55,706 nt of DNA from Hyphomicrobiales bacterium (GCA_019247605.1 JAFBAS010000064.1:1-55706), one strand, 5' to 3'; counted from the first letter of the stretch, positions 9,275 through 17,930 are shown. A program made the numbers and translations. Notes: generated by a model from the letters alone, not told the origin.

Positions 9275-9625
9275 TCATTTCGCCGGCTTCGGCATATCGG
9301 CCTTCACCGGCTCTCCCTTGGCACGCACTTCGGCGATCATCGAGCGCACGACGCGCACCCGCACATTATCGGCGATCTCGGCCTCGAGCTCGTTGTCGTC
9401 GATGACCTTCGTCACTCGCCCGACAATACCCCCATTGGTGACGATCGTATCGCCACGCCGCACATTCTTGATCATCAGCTTGTGCTCCGCCGCGCGCTTC
9501 TGCTGGGGACGGAAAAGCAGCACGTACATGATGGCGAAGACGAAGATGAGAGGTGCGAATTGCACGAGCATGTCAGTCGTGCCGAGGCCGCCGGATGCCT
9601 GCGCGTAGGCTGGGGTGATGAACAA
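9275..9625 (-). CDS. yajC: Preprotein translocase subunit YajC
   Basis: A 116-aa single-pass membrane protein that associates with SecDF. It starts FITPAYAQA, has a hydrophobic helix (QFAPLIFVFAIMYVLLFRPQ, residues 22-41) and the conserved soluble tail with RRGDTIVTNGGIVG. The start codon is TTG, with GAGGAG about 9 bases upstream. It is first in the yajC-secD-secF unit. The divergent MFS genes begin 258 bp away, and the promoter should lie in that gap. Confidence 0.95.
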   Translation of the reverse strand: MFITPAYAQASGGLGTTDMLVQFAPLIFVFAIMYVLLFRPQQKRAAEHKLMIKNVRRGDTIVTNGGIVGRVTKVIDDNELEAEIADNVRVRVVRSMIAEVRAKGEPVKADMPKPAK

Positions 9626-9778
9626 GGGATTGGACTCCTCGGCGCGCTTGCGAGGCCGAATTCACGGCTCCCGTGCGCGCCATCCTCGAAATTCGGCGCG
9701 GACTATAGCGGCGGGTCCGCTGAAAGCAACCGGTTGGCGAACGGAACGCGCAGGGATCGTTTTCGGCCCGATGTCCAT

Positions 9779-9798
9779 GACCACGCAGTTGCGTGGTC
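9779..9798. promoter_or_regulatory. Perfect inverted repeat, candidate operator
   Basis: GACCACGCA-gt-TGCGTGGTC is a perfect 9-bp inverted repeat with a 2-base centre, in the divergent yajC/MFS intergenic region. It lies 85 bp upstream of the GTG of the first MFS gene. No T-run follows, so it is not an intrinsic terminator. The compact, even spacing is that of a dimeric regulator site. No regulator gene is adjacent, so the binder is unknown. Confidence 0.55.
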
Positions 9799-9883
9799 CC
9801 AGCGAATCGATAAGGCTGGCCTCATGCTGAGCCCGTGTTCTCAAACGACACTCGCGGGCCACGAGGGTCAATAGGAGGGCACT

Positions 9884-11212
9884 GTGGGATCGAACGCGGA
9901 AAACGGCCGGCAACTGCGCCGTGTGGTGGTCGCCAGCATGATCGGGGCCACGATCGAATGGTACGACTTCTTCCTCTATGGGGTGGTGGCCGGCACCGTT
10001 TTCAACAAGCTCTTCTTTCCGGCGAGCGATCCCCTCATATCGACGCTTCTTGCCTATGCGACCTTCGCGGTGGGCTTCGTGGCGCGCCCCTTGGGCGGGG
10101 TGATCTTCGGCCATTTCGGCGATCGGCTCGGCCGCAAAAACATGCTCGTCCTAACTCTTTTGATCATGGGGGTCGCGACCTTCCTCATCGGTCTCTTGCC
10201 GACCTACCAGGAAATCGGGGTCGCGGCGCCCATCCTGATGCTCGTATTGCGCGTCCTCCAAGGCATCGGGCTCGGCGGGGAATGGGGTGGCGCTGTGCTC
10301 ATGACCTATGAATATGCAAAGCCTTCCCGGCGCGGACTCTTTGCAAGCCTGCCGCAAATCGGCCTCTCCATCGGGCTTTGCCTCGCTTCGGGAGTTGTCG
10401 CCTGGTTCTCCTATGTGTTGAGCGATGCCGAGTTCCTGGCCTGGGGCTGGCGCGTCGCTTTCCTGCTCAGCGCGATCCTCGTCGGCATCGGCATCTATAT
10501 TCGCCTGCGGATCTTCGAGACCCCGGAATTCGCGGCGCTCAAGGCCAAGCGGGGCGAAGCGCGAATGCCTTTCATCGACATGATCAAGGAGTATCCGGCG
10601 AATATCATCGCGGGCATGGGCGCCCGTTATATCGACGGCGTGTTCTTCAATATCTTCGCCGTTTTCATGATCGGTTACCTCGTGAACACGCTGCACATCG
10701 CGCGGACGGATGCGTTGCTCGGCGTCATGCTCGCCGCGCTCGTGATGTGCGTCTTCATCCCGATCTTCGGCCATTTGTCGGACCACTACGGGCGAGGCAA
10801 GGTGTATGCGCTCGGCGCGCTCATCACCGGCTTTTCCGCTTTCCCCGCGTTCTTGCTGATCCTCGAGAGCTCGGGAAATGTTCACCTGATCTGGCTTTCG
10901 ATCATCGTGCCTTTCGGGATCTTTTATGCCGCATGCTACGGGCCTGAGGCGGCCTTGTTCTCCGATCTTTTCGACACGCGCGTGCGCTATACGGGTGTGA
11001 GCTTCGTCTATCAGTTCTCGGGAATTTTCGCCTCTGGTCTCACCCCGATCATCGCCACGGCGCTCCTGCCGCTGAACGAGGGCAGGCCCTGGTTCATCTG
11101 CGCCTACATTCTTTTTGCGGCCGTCGTGAGCGCATACAGCGCCTGGTGGATAGAGCAGCGCGCGAAAACCGGTGGGCTGATACCTCTGAAAGCGGTTGAA
11201 ACCAGGGCGTGA
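9884..11212 (+). CDS. MHS-family MFS transporter
   Basis: A 442-aa inner-membrane carrier with about 12 helices, of the metabolite:H+ symporter branch of the major facilitator superfamily (relatives: ProP, KgtP, ShiA). Diagnostic are GATIEWYDFFLYG at the first helix, FARPLGGVIFGHFGDRLGRK (loop 2-3 motif; FVARPLGG in this copy), and GLGGEWGGAVLM. Members import organic acids, shikimate, proline or betaine by proton symport; the substrate is not readable here. The GTG start at 9884 has AGGAGG 5 bases upstream. It overlaps the next MFS gene by four bases. Confidence 0.88.
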   Translation: MGSNAENGRQLRRVVVASMIGATIEWYDFFLYGVVAGTVFNKLFFPASDPLISTLLAYATFAVGFVARPLGGVIFGHFGDRLGRKNMLVLTLLIMGVATFLIGLLPTYQEIGVAAPILMLVLRVLQGIGLGGEWGGAVLMTYEYAKPSRRGLFASLPQIGLSIGLCLASGVVAWFSYVLSDAEFLAWGWRVAFLLSAILVGIGIYIRLRIFETPEFAALKAKRGEARMPFIDMIKEYPANIIAGMGARYIDGVFFNIFAVFMIGYLVNTLHIARTDALLGVMLAALVMCVFIPIFGHLSDHYGRGKVYALGALITGFSAFPAFLLILESSGNVHLIWLSIIVPFGIFYAACYGPEAALFSDLFDTRVRYTGVSFVYQFSGIFASGLTPIIATALLPLNEGRPWFICAYILFAAVVSAYSAWWIEQRAKTGGLIPLKAVETRA

Positions 11213-12519
11213 ACCAACAGGCAGAAAACCCGGCAAGGCGAAGCGGGCCCACTCCAGCACCAGCACCGGCATCAGCGCAAGCATTGGCCCCTGCCGCCGC
11301 CGAGAGCACCTCCAGGCGGTCCGGCTGGGTGATGGCGCTCGCGGCCACCGTTCTGATCCAGACGGCGCTTTCCTATCTCAGCCGGCTCATCCCGACGCTC
11401 GCGCCGGTGCTCATGGCCGCCTCCGGACTGCCTTTCGATAGCGTCGGCTACCTTGCGGCGGCCGGCACCGCGGGATCGATCCTCTTCTTGGCCGCAGGCA
11501 ACCCCCTCGTTGCGCGGCTCGGCCCAATCCGGGCATTGCAAACCGGGCTCGCCACGGGGATCGTCGGGGTGCTTTTCCTCATTATTCCCTTTGCCCCGAC
11601 GCAATTTGCCTCGAGCTCTCTCATCGGGCTTGGATATGGGCCGTCCGCGCCTGCCGGAAGCGACGTGCTTTTGCGCCTCGCACCAGTCAATCGGCGCACC
11701 TTGATCTTCTCGCTCAAGCAGGCCGGAGTGCCGCTTGGCGGCGTGCTTTCGGGCTTGGTGCTGCCGCGGCTCGTCGAAGCGGTCGGCCTCCATTTGGCCC
11801 TGGCGCTCACCGCGCTCATCCCCTTTGCGACCATTCTCATCGCGCAGCGCGTGAGGGCCGCCATCGATGCCGATCGCGACCGAGCCCAATCGACGGCGAT
11901 CGGATTGCTGTTCTCGCCCGCGAACATCCTCGCCCCCTTCCGAATGATGCGCGATTCGGCAAGGCTGCGCCGCCTCACACTCTCGGGCATCTTCTTCGCC
12001 TGTGCGCAGGGGTCGCTTTTCGCCTTTCTCGTGACCTACCTCAATCAAGGGCTCGATCTTGACCTCGTCACGAGCGGGACCATCTTCGCCATGACCCAGC
12101 TCACGGGCATTCCGGGAAGAATCGCGCTGGGATGGCTTGCCGACCGGGTCGGCTCTGGAATCCCCGTGCTTCGCGTCCTCAGCCTTGCTTCAGCCGTGAC
12201 CAGCATCGTCTATGCGATGACGAACCCGCAGTGGTCCCCCGCCGCTCTCATGCTTCTCTCGGCAATCGCGGGCATCACCATGTCGAGCTGGAACGGCATT
12301 CAGCTTGCTGAGATCGCGCGCGAGGCGCCGAAAGGAAAGGTCGCGCAGACAACTTCGGGCGCAACGCTCATCGTCTTCTTCGGTTATGTGGCAGGTCCCG
12401 CGCTCTTTGCCTTTTCGCTTGCGGCGTCGCGAAACTACGCGACAGCCTTCGCGCTCACCGCGGTCCTGTCCCTAATCCCCGTCCTCGTCTTGTCACACGC
12501 GCGGCTCGCGCGCTCCTGA
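11209..12519 (+). CDS. MFS transporter (second, CynX/NreB-like style)
   Basis: A 436-aa 12-helix carrier of the major facilitator superfamily, from a different subfamily than its upstream partner. It lacks the EWYDFF and GEWGGA motifs and instead shows GYGPSAPAGSDVLLR and FSLKQAGVPLGGVLSG. A low-complexity Ala/Pro/Gln leader of about 40 residues precedes the first helix (GWVMALAATVLI). The GTG at 11209 overlaps the previous TGA as GTGA, suggesting translational coupling. A later GTG at 11329 would remove the leader. The substrate is unknown. It ends 21 bp before a convergent gene. Confidence 0.8.
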   Translation: MNQQAENPARRSGPTPAPAPASAQALAPAAAESTSRRSGWVMALAATVLIQTALSYLSRLIPTLAPVLMAASGLPFDSVGYLAAAGTAGSILFLAAGNPLVARLGPIRALQTGLATGIVGVLFLIIPFAPTQFASSSLIGLGYGPSAPAGSDVLLRLAPVNRRTLIFSLKQAGVPLGGVLSGLVLPRLVEAVGLHLALALTALIPFATILIAQRVRAAIDADRDRAQSTAIGLLFSPANILAPFRMMRDSARLRRLTLSGIFFACAQGSLFAFLVTYLNQGLDLDLVTSGTIFAMTQLTGIPGRIALGWLADRVGSGIPVLRVLSLASAVTSIVYAMTNPQWSPAALMLLSAIAGITMSSWNGIQLAEIAREAPKGKVAQTTSGATLIVFFGYVAGPALFAFSLAASRNYATAFALTAVLSLIPVLVLSHARLARS

Positions 12520-12540
12520 AGATTTTGCTCTCACGCTCGC

Positions 12541-12927
12541 CTATTTCGCGGGCGGGGTGCACACGACCTTCTCCTCGAGCACGTAGCAATTGCTCATTTC
12601 ACCCGTGCGAAGGTTGAGCCGGAACACGCCGGATTCCCGATCGTGCCGCGAGGCCATGATCGAGTAATCGCCCGGCGCCTGCGCACCACCACCCTCCCCC
12701 GCCGGGTAGCAGATGGTCACGCCGATCGTGCCCTCCTGAAGCCCATACTGGCACGCTCCCATCTCGCCGGTCGAGCGATCGACCCGATAGACGCGGTTGA
12801 GGTCTGTCGCCGGCGCTGCCACGAATTCGTAAGACCCCGCCGCCCACGAGACCGAGCTCGCACAGAGCGCGAAGATAAGCGCGACCCATCCAAAAAACCG
12901 GCGTCTCGCCTTGCGCAAAGAAAGCAT
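12541..12927 (-). CDS. Small secreted protein with two internal repeats
   Basis: A 128-aa protein I cannot assign to a named family. A signal peptide is clear (basic MLSLRKARRR, hydrophobic 11-28, SWAAG cleavage region). The mature part is two copies of one unit. Residues 33-73 (Y..VAAP...NRVYRVDRSTGEMGAC...VTIC) and 88-123 (Y..MASR...GVFRLNLRTGEMSNC...VVC) share an aromatic start, a strand ending in R-x-TGEM-x2-C and a second Cys. TGE-type turns are common in beta-propeller blades, but two are too few for a propeller. Four Cys suggest disulfides. The start is supported by the signal peptide and a GGAGGG just upstream. Confidence 0.7.
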   Translation of the reverse strand: MLSLRKARRRFFGWVALIFALCASSVSWAAGSYEFVAAPATDLNRVYRVDRSTGEMGACQYGLQEGTIGVTICYPAGEGGGAQAPGDYSIMASRHDRESGVFRLNLRTGEMSNCYVLEEKVVCTPPAK

Positions 12928-13147
12928 GAACCCTCCAAGAACCCGATTGCATCGGAGGCGATGAGAGAGCGAACGATTCGCTTGACCTCACAATAGCATC
13001 GCCGGTGAGCTGTGATCAGGGGCTTTGCGAGACTGCGAAGCACGTGACGCGTCCGACAGCAGTACCGATGCGGCAAGGCTTCGGCATCCGCACTTGCACA
13101 AACCAACGGAGCGTGCGACCGACTGAGGTGCAAGGAATCGCTCGGCC

Positions 13148-13840
13148 ATGCCCATCTCTTCTTCGCTTCCGATCATCGTCTTCGATCTCGACGGAACGCT
13201 CGCGGACACGGCGGCCGATCTCATCGCGACCTTGAATCTCATCCTTGAACGGGAAGGGCTCGATGCAATACCGCTGGCTTCGGCTCGCGATCTCATCGGC
13301 CAAGGAAGTCGCGCGCTCCTGCAACGGGGCTTCACCTTGCAGCGGCGCGCCCTCTCGCCGGAACGGCTCGAGATCTTATTTGCGGATTTTCTGCACCATT
13401 ATGGCGACCACCTCACGGACCGAACGCGTCTCTTTCCCGGTGTCGAAGCGGCGCTCGAGCGCCTCTCGCATCGCGGCCATACGCTGGCCGTCTGCACCAA
13501 CAAGAACGAAGCGTTGTCGCGACAACTCCTAGCGGATCTCGGGGTCGCCTCGCGCTTCGCGGCGATCTGCGGGCGAGATACATTTGCCTTCTGCAAGCCC
13601 GACCCTCGCCATCTCACCGAGACGGTGCGTCTTGCCACGGGCCGGATGGTGCCCGCGATCATGGTTGGCGATTCCAAAACCGACATCGACACTGCCCGCG
13701 CCGCCGAAACCCCGGTCATCGCCGTGAGTTTCGGGTACACGGACGTGCCTGTGGCAAGGCTCGCTCCGGATGTCGTCATCGAGCATTTCGACGAGATCGA
13801 CTCCGCGGTCACGCAATTGAGCGAGTGGGTCACCGCGTGA
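13148..13840 (+). CDS. gph: Phosphoglycolate phosphatase-like HAD hydrolase
   Basis: A 230-aa HAD-superfamily phosphatase. Motif I is VFDLDGTLADT near residues 10-20, motif II lies in AVCTNKNEA, the conserved lysine is in FCKPDPRHL, and motif III is VGDSKTDIDTARAA. The length and KPDP/GDSKTD context fit phosphoglycolate phosphatase, which clears 2-phosphoglycolate formed during oxidative or repair metabolism. Specificity within the HAD family cannot be fixed by sequence alone. It runs toward a second HAD gene on the other strand, with 19 bp between the stops. Confidence 0.82.
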   Translation: MPISSSLPIIVFDLDGTLADTAADLIATLNLILEREGLDAIPLASARDLIGQGSRALLQRGFTLQRRALSPERLEILFADFLHHYGDHLTDRTRLFPGVEAALERLSHRGHTLAVCTNKNEALSRQLLADLGVASRFAAICGRDTFAFCKPDPRHLTETVRLATGRMVPAIMVGDSKTDIDTARAAETPVIAVSFGYTDVPVARLAPDVVIEHFDEIDSAVTQLSEWVTA

Positions 13841-13859
13841 GCCTGCGGGCCGATCTCGC

Positions 13860-14528
13860 TCAACCCGTGTTTGCCAAGGGGAATGCATCCTTGACCAGAT
13901 CGGGGAGCGAAGCAGGACTTCGGCAAAGTGCCACGGCTCCTGCCGCGCGGAGCTCGGCCTCTCCGCCATGCCCCCAAAGCGCGCCGATCGTCGAGATGCC
14001 GTGACGGGCGGCGCCCCTCACATCGTATTCGCGGTCCCCGATCATGAGCGCGCTTGCAGGATCGACCTGCTCGACCTTCAAGATATGACCGATCAGTTGA
14101 CCCTTGTCGTCATGGCGCCCGTCGAGCTCCGCCCCGTGGATCGCGGCGAAATGCTGGGCGAGCGCGAAGTGCGCGAGTATCGGTCGGGCAAACACATGCG
14201 GCTTCGAGGTCGCAAGCACCAGGGTGTAACCATCCTTCGCCAGCGCGCCGATCGCCTCCGCCACGCCTTCATAGAGTGTCGCCTCGAACATTGCTCCATC
14301 TCGGTAGCGCGACCGATAGATTGCCAACGCCTCCTCGACACGCTCGTCTCCACCGAGCAAACGTCGAAAGCTTGCACGAAGCGGCGGGCCGATGGTCCAA
14401 TGGAGGCTCCCGAATTGAGGCGCCTCGACGCCGAGCGTCTCGAGCGCGTGGATCACCGAACCAATGATGCCCGGCGCTGGATCGGTGATCGTGCCGTCGA
14501 GGTCAAAAAGCAGGTGACGCGGCTGCAC
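13860..14528 (-). CDS. HAD-IA family hydrolase (phosphatase)
   Basis: A 222-aa HAD phosphatase with motif I LFDLDGTITDPAPG, motif II in LVLATSKPH, and motif III MIGDREYDVRGAARHG. The IGDREYD form and the cap region (HWTIGPPLRASFRRLLG) place it with the PMP/5'-nucleotidase-like and phosphoglycolate phosphatase-like branch of subfamily IA. The substrate is unknown. It starts one base after the stop of the PopZ-like gene, so the two are probably co-transcribed. It is convergent with gph, a paralogue of the same superfamily. Confidence 0.82.
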   Translation of the reverse strand: MQPRHLLFDLDGTITDPAPGIIGSVIHALETLGVEAPQFGSLHWTIGPPLRASFRRLLGGDERVEEALAIYRSRYRDGAMFEATLYEGVAEAIGALAKDGYTLVLATSKPHVFARPILAHFALAQHFAAIHGAELDGRHDDKGQLIGHILKVEQVDPASALMIGDREYDVRGAARHGISTIGALWGHGGEAELRAAGAVALCRSPASLPDLVKDAFPLANTG

Positions 14529-14529
14529 G

Positions 14530-15495
14530 CTACTCGGAGCGCCCCCGCGCCACCCGTTCGATTTCCGTCCGAACGAGACGCTCCACGATGCGGGGGAGAT
14601 TATCGTCGAGCCAAGCCTTGAGAAGCGGACGGAGCATCTCCTTCACGACATCCTCGAGGCTGCGAACATTCTCACTGAGCACGCCGCGATTGAGGTCGCT
14701 GAAGGCCCGGGTGACCGCCCTGTCCGCCTCGCCCGAAAGCATTGTGGGCGCTTCCTGCGTTCCGGGGTGAAGACGCGAGGCGGAGAGCGCCGATGGTCGC
14801 CTCGCCTCGCGATCCTGCGCACAGGCCTGCGCCAAGCGCGGCGAGGGCGAGGCAAGCTCCGGATCCGGTTCGGCCTGCATGCGGCGCGCGGACTCGAGTT
14901 CAGGTGAAAAGACGCGCGACAAAGCAGCGTCCGCATCCCACTCATCCGACCGCTCGCTTTCGAGCGGCGACGCGGGCGCTCGCTCCACCACATCTCCAGT
15001 CAAGCTCTCGCCCGGCAGGCTCCGACCCTCAGGGGGCTCGGGCGCGCTTGTGGGGTTGTCGGCGCGTGACATGGGAAACGCGTTCGCATGAGAAGGAAGC
15101 ACCTCTGCGGAAGTGATCCCCGTCCCGAAGGCTTTGACGCTTGGCGCAGACCTCGCGGACGCTCCCTCCTCGGCGAGGCTCGCCAGAGGAGACGGTGCTG
15201 GCGCCCTCGCCTGCGGTTCGGCTGAGCGCTGCGCCTCAGGGGCCGAGAATACCTCACGCCCTTCCCCGAAGGTTTGCGCCTCGCTGACCGGCAGTTGAAC
15301 AGGCTCGGCGCTTACGTCCTGAGGGTGGCTGGCTCCTGCATCCGCGGGAGGCTTCTCGGAAGCCGTGTCCGCAACAGAGACGAGCCTCGCTTGCCCGATT
15401 GGCGTCCTCGACTTGTCGTCGGCAATGATGCGCCGGATGGATGCGAGAATCTCCTCCATGCTCGGTTCGGCGGCTCTCTGCGCGGAAGCGGACAT
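14530..15495 (-). CDS. PopZ-like DUF2497 protein
   Basis: A 321-aa protein with the two-ended architecture of the DUF2497/PopZ family. It has an N-terminal helix EPSMEEILASIRRIIADD (residues 10-27), a long Pro/Ser/Glu/Ala-rich disordered middle, and a C-terminal block LEDVVKEMLRPLLKAWLDDN...RIVERLVRTEIERVARG. In Caulobacter PopZ the C-terminal helices oligomerise and the disordered linker and N-terminal helix recruit partners at the cell pole, anchoring the chromosome origin. The same role is inferred here. Its position downstream of tolC is typical for Hyphomicrobiales. The frame is intact and the linker is longer than in Caulobacter PopZ (177 aa). Confidence 0.82.
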   Translation of the reverse strand: MSASAQRAAEPSMEEILASIRRIIADDKSRTPIGQARLVSVADTASEKPPADAGASHPQDVSAEPVQLPVSEAQTFGEGREVFSAPEAQRSAEPQARAPAPSPLASLAEEGASARSAPSVKAFGTGITSAEVLPSHANAFPMSRADNPTSAPEPPEGRSLPGESLTGDVVERAPASPLESERSDEWDADAALSRVFSPELESARRMQAEPDPELASPSPRLAQACAQDREARRPSALSASRLHPGTQEAPTMLSGEADRAVTRAFSDLNRGVLSENVRSLEDVVKEMLRPLLKAWLDDNLPRIVERLVRTEIERVARGRSE

Positions 15496-15658
15496 CGATG
15501 CTTGTTCTCCATTCGGCCAGGAGGCGCACAGCTCGCGAACGCGCGCCAGACCTAAAACGAATCACCCGGAGCCTTTTGGAAGCTTAGCGAATTCGCAACG
15601 TACGCACACGCGGCGGCGGCGATTTTCCTGCGATTTCCCCCGCCTTGGTGGTTGAGCG

Positions 15659-17071
15659 TTACTTTCCGCTGGGAGTTTGGGTTCCCCACCACAAGTCGCG
15701 CACTTGTTGATAGTGCACGCCGGGTTCGTATTTTTGAACGCTCGGAGAAACGAACTCCAGCGTCAGGCGGCCCACGCCTTCGAGGAGCTGATAAGAGTTC
15801 ACCACCCGGTCATGCTGGGCCGACACCAGAGCGACGCGCGCGTTAAGCAAATCCTGCTGGGCGTTGAGAACGTCGAGCGTGGTTCGCTGGCCGACCTTCG
15901 CCTCCTCGCGCACACCATTCAGCGCCACTTCGGATGATGAGATTTGCGCTTGTGCGGCGAGGATTTGCGCCTTCGAAGCGTCCAGATTTCCCCAGGAAGA
16001 GACGACGAGCTGGCGCACCTGGTCCCTCACCTGGTCGGCGAGCAGGCGCTGCTGGCCGAGTGTCTCCTTCGCCTGCCGGATTTGCGCGTATTCCGCGCCA
16101 CCCTGGTAGATGGGTACATTCAGCGTGGCGGAAACCGTGGCATTGGCCTGCTGGTCATTGCTTCTGATCACGTCCCACTGCGACGTCACGCTGGCGTTGA
16201 GCGAGAGATTGGGGCCGAGAGCGGCTTCCGCGATCTTCACTTGAAATTCGGCCGCGTCCACGTTGTGGAACGCCGAGACAATTGCCGGATTTTCCGCGAG
16301 CGCGATATGCACCGCGGCGTCGAGAGAGGCCGGCAAAAGGCGATCGATGGGCCGTCCCGGCGCCAAGGTCCTCGGCTCGACGCCGATGATCTGGCGGAAG
16401 GTCGCGATACTCGTCTTCAGGTTTGCCTCGGCCTGACTCACCTGAGAGCGCGCACCCTCGAGCCGCGATTCTGCTTGCGCGACGTCCGTGCGCGTGACCT
16501 CGCCGACGTTGAACCGGTCGCGCGTCTGGCGCAGCTGCTCTTCGAGAACGTCCACATTGCTTTTCTGAAGATCAAGCGTTGCCGTATCGCGCAACACGTC
16601 CATGTATGAGCTCGCGCCGCTGAACAGCACGGTCTCCTCGGTATTGCGCAAGGTCTCGCGCGCCGCGAGAACAAGGCTCTCGGCCTGGCGAACTGAGTTC
16701 GACGTCGCGCCCGAATCGAAGATCATCTGGTTCAGCTGTGCGCCTGCCCCCCGTGGAAGGATCCTCTGATCCTGGATGATGGTTCGCGGCTCGAGGAGGG
16801 ACGTGCCGAAAGCGGGGTTCGGCTGGCGATAATTGATAGCTGAGGCACCGATCTCGCCCGACACGGTGATTTTGGGTCGATAACCTGCCTGAGCCCTCGA
16901 CACCCCTTCATCCGTCGCGCGCACGCTGGCGCGCTGAGCGTTGAGCTGAGGGTTGTTGTGATAGGCTTTGACGAGGGCGGATTCGAGCGTCTCGGCATGC
17001 GCGAAGGGATGCGACGCAACCATCACGACCATGGTGGCCAACGCGGTCGCCAAGCCTCGAAATAGCTGCAT
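15659..17071 (-). CDS. tolC: TolC family outer-membrane efflux protein
   Basis: A 470-aa outer-membrane channel of the TolC family, used by type I secretion systems and drug efflux pumps. A signal peptide (hydrophobic residues 8-20, cleavage near AHA-ET) is followed by two repeated structural halves. The first begins LESALVKAYHNNPQLNAQRA and the second begins with LPASLDAAVHIALAENPAIV. The long heptad-rich stretches forming the periplasmic tunnel are evident. The C-terminal part has VGQRTTLDVLNAQQDLLNAR, a strong family motif. No inner-membrane pump or adaptor gene is adjacent, as is usual for a shared TolC. It is followed by the PopZ-like gene. Confidence 0.92.
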   Translation of the reverse strand: MQLFRGLATALATMVVMVASHPFAHAETLESALVKAYHNNPQLNAQRASVRATDEGVSRAQAGYRPKITVSGEIGASAINYRQPNPAFGTSLLEPRTIIQDQRILPRGAGAQLNQMIFDSGATSNSVRQAESLVLAARETLRNTEETVLFSGASSYMDVLRDTATLDLQKSNVDVLEEQLRQTRDRFNVGEVTRTDVAQAESRLEGARSQVSQAEANLKTSIATFRQIIGVEPRTLAPGRPIDRLLPASLDAAVHIALAENPAIVSAFHNVDAAEFQVKIAEAALGPNLSLNASVTSQWDVIRSNDQQANATVSATLNVPIYQGGAEYAQIRQAKETLGQQRLLADQVRDQVRQLVVSSWGNLDASKAQILAAQAQISSSEVALNGVREEAKVGQRTTLDVLNAQQDLLNARVALVSAQHDRVVNSYQLLEGVGRLTLEFVSPSVQKYEPGVHYQQVRDLWWGTQTPSGK

Positions 17072-17495
17072 TTCGACCTCGAATCGCGAGCGCGTCCGGA
17101 ATCAGCCCGGCGTCTCTTCCCCCTTCGCCCACCATCTAGCAACAGTATCGGCGCCGAACCAAGCCGGAATGGCAAAGGTTGCGCCGAAAATACGATACTG
17201 GCGCGAAAATGACACACTGCTGCCGCTCTTTGAAAACGAGTCGACCACCTCGAAAAAGTCATTGTGATTTCAGTCAACTAAGACGACCGGCAAAGGCAAA
17301 ACATGAGAACTTCAAGTATAGAGTGCTCAAAAAAATCAAGAAGAGCGGCTGAGCATGAACCCCTTCGCGGTCGAATTTTCCGCGCCGATACCATCCAAAA
17401 GCGCTACTCTTCGGCGAGAATCGGACGTGATTCGAATGCGCGATTGACACTGTCGTCCACGAGGCCCTAAGCGACGACGAAATCGGAGCCTGCGC
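17072..17495. other. Intergenic region between tolC and hspQ (424 bp)
   Basis: No convincing gene. The middle (about 17160-17340) is AT-richer than its surroundings and contains several short A-runs. It should hold the divergent promoters of tolC and hspQ. The only promoter-like signal I can point to is the hspQ candidate listed separately. I see no strong hairpin, tRNA or repeat. Confidence 0.6.
17444..17471 (+). promoter_or_regulatory. Candidate heat-shock-type promoter of hspQ
   Basis: TTGACA at 17444-17449 is followed about 16 bases later by CCCTAAG (17465-17471), with the hspQ ATG at 17496. The layout resembles alphaproteobacterial RpoH promoters (CTTGAA/TTGAAA, then CCTATAT), but the -10 match is poor. 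HspQ is a heat-shock gene in its family, which is why I list it. Confidence 0.3.
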
Positions 17496-17825
17496 ATGAA
17501 ATTCCGGACGGCAAAATACTCCATCGGACAGGTGGTGAAACACCGTATTCATCCGTTCCGCGGGGTGATCTTCGACGTCGACCCCACTTTCAGCAACACC
17601 GAGGAATGGTACGCGTCGATCCCCGAGGAGGTACGGCCCGCGAAGGATCAGCCTTTCTACCACCTGCTCGCGGAAAACGCAGAGGTCGAATACATCGCCT
17701 ATGTGTCCGAGCAAAATCTCGTGCCTGATACGTCTCGAGATCCCCTTCGGCACCCACAAGTCCAGGAAATCTTCAAACGTGGACGCGACGGCGAATATCG
17801 CATGAAAGCTGCGTCGCTGAATTGA
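17496..17825 (+). CDS. hspQ: Heat shock protein HspQ
   Basis: A 109-aa protein of the HspQ / hemimethylated-DNA-binding (YccV-like) family. The signature runs AKYSIGQVVKHRIHPFRGVI, then FDVDPTFSNTEEWY, then the stretch DQPFYHLLAENAEVEYIAYV and SEQNLVPD. In enterobacteria HspQ is a small heat-shock protein that acts as a specificity factor for Lon protease and binds hemimethylated DNA in vitro. It is stand-alone and runs convergently toward the ialB-like gene. CGGAG precedes the ATG. Length is normal. Confidence 0.9.
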   Translation: MKFRTAKYSIGQVVKHRIHPFRGVIFDVDPTFSNTEEWYASIPEEVRPAKDQPFYHLLAENAEVEYIAYVSEQNLVPDTSRDPLRHPQVQEIFKRGRDGEYRMKAASLN

Positions 17826-17930
17826 TCCATCGCGCCTGACGACGCGCTGGCGCGAGGCACGTCGCCGAGAGGGCACAGCGGCCGCTCAAGGCCGACCACA
17901 CGGCTTTCCCGCAGCGAGGGGCGATTGGCC

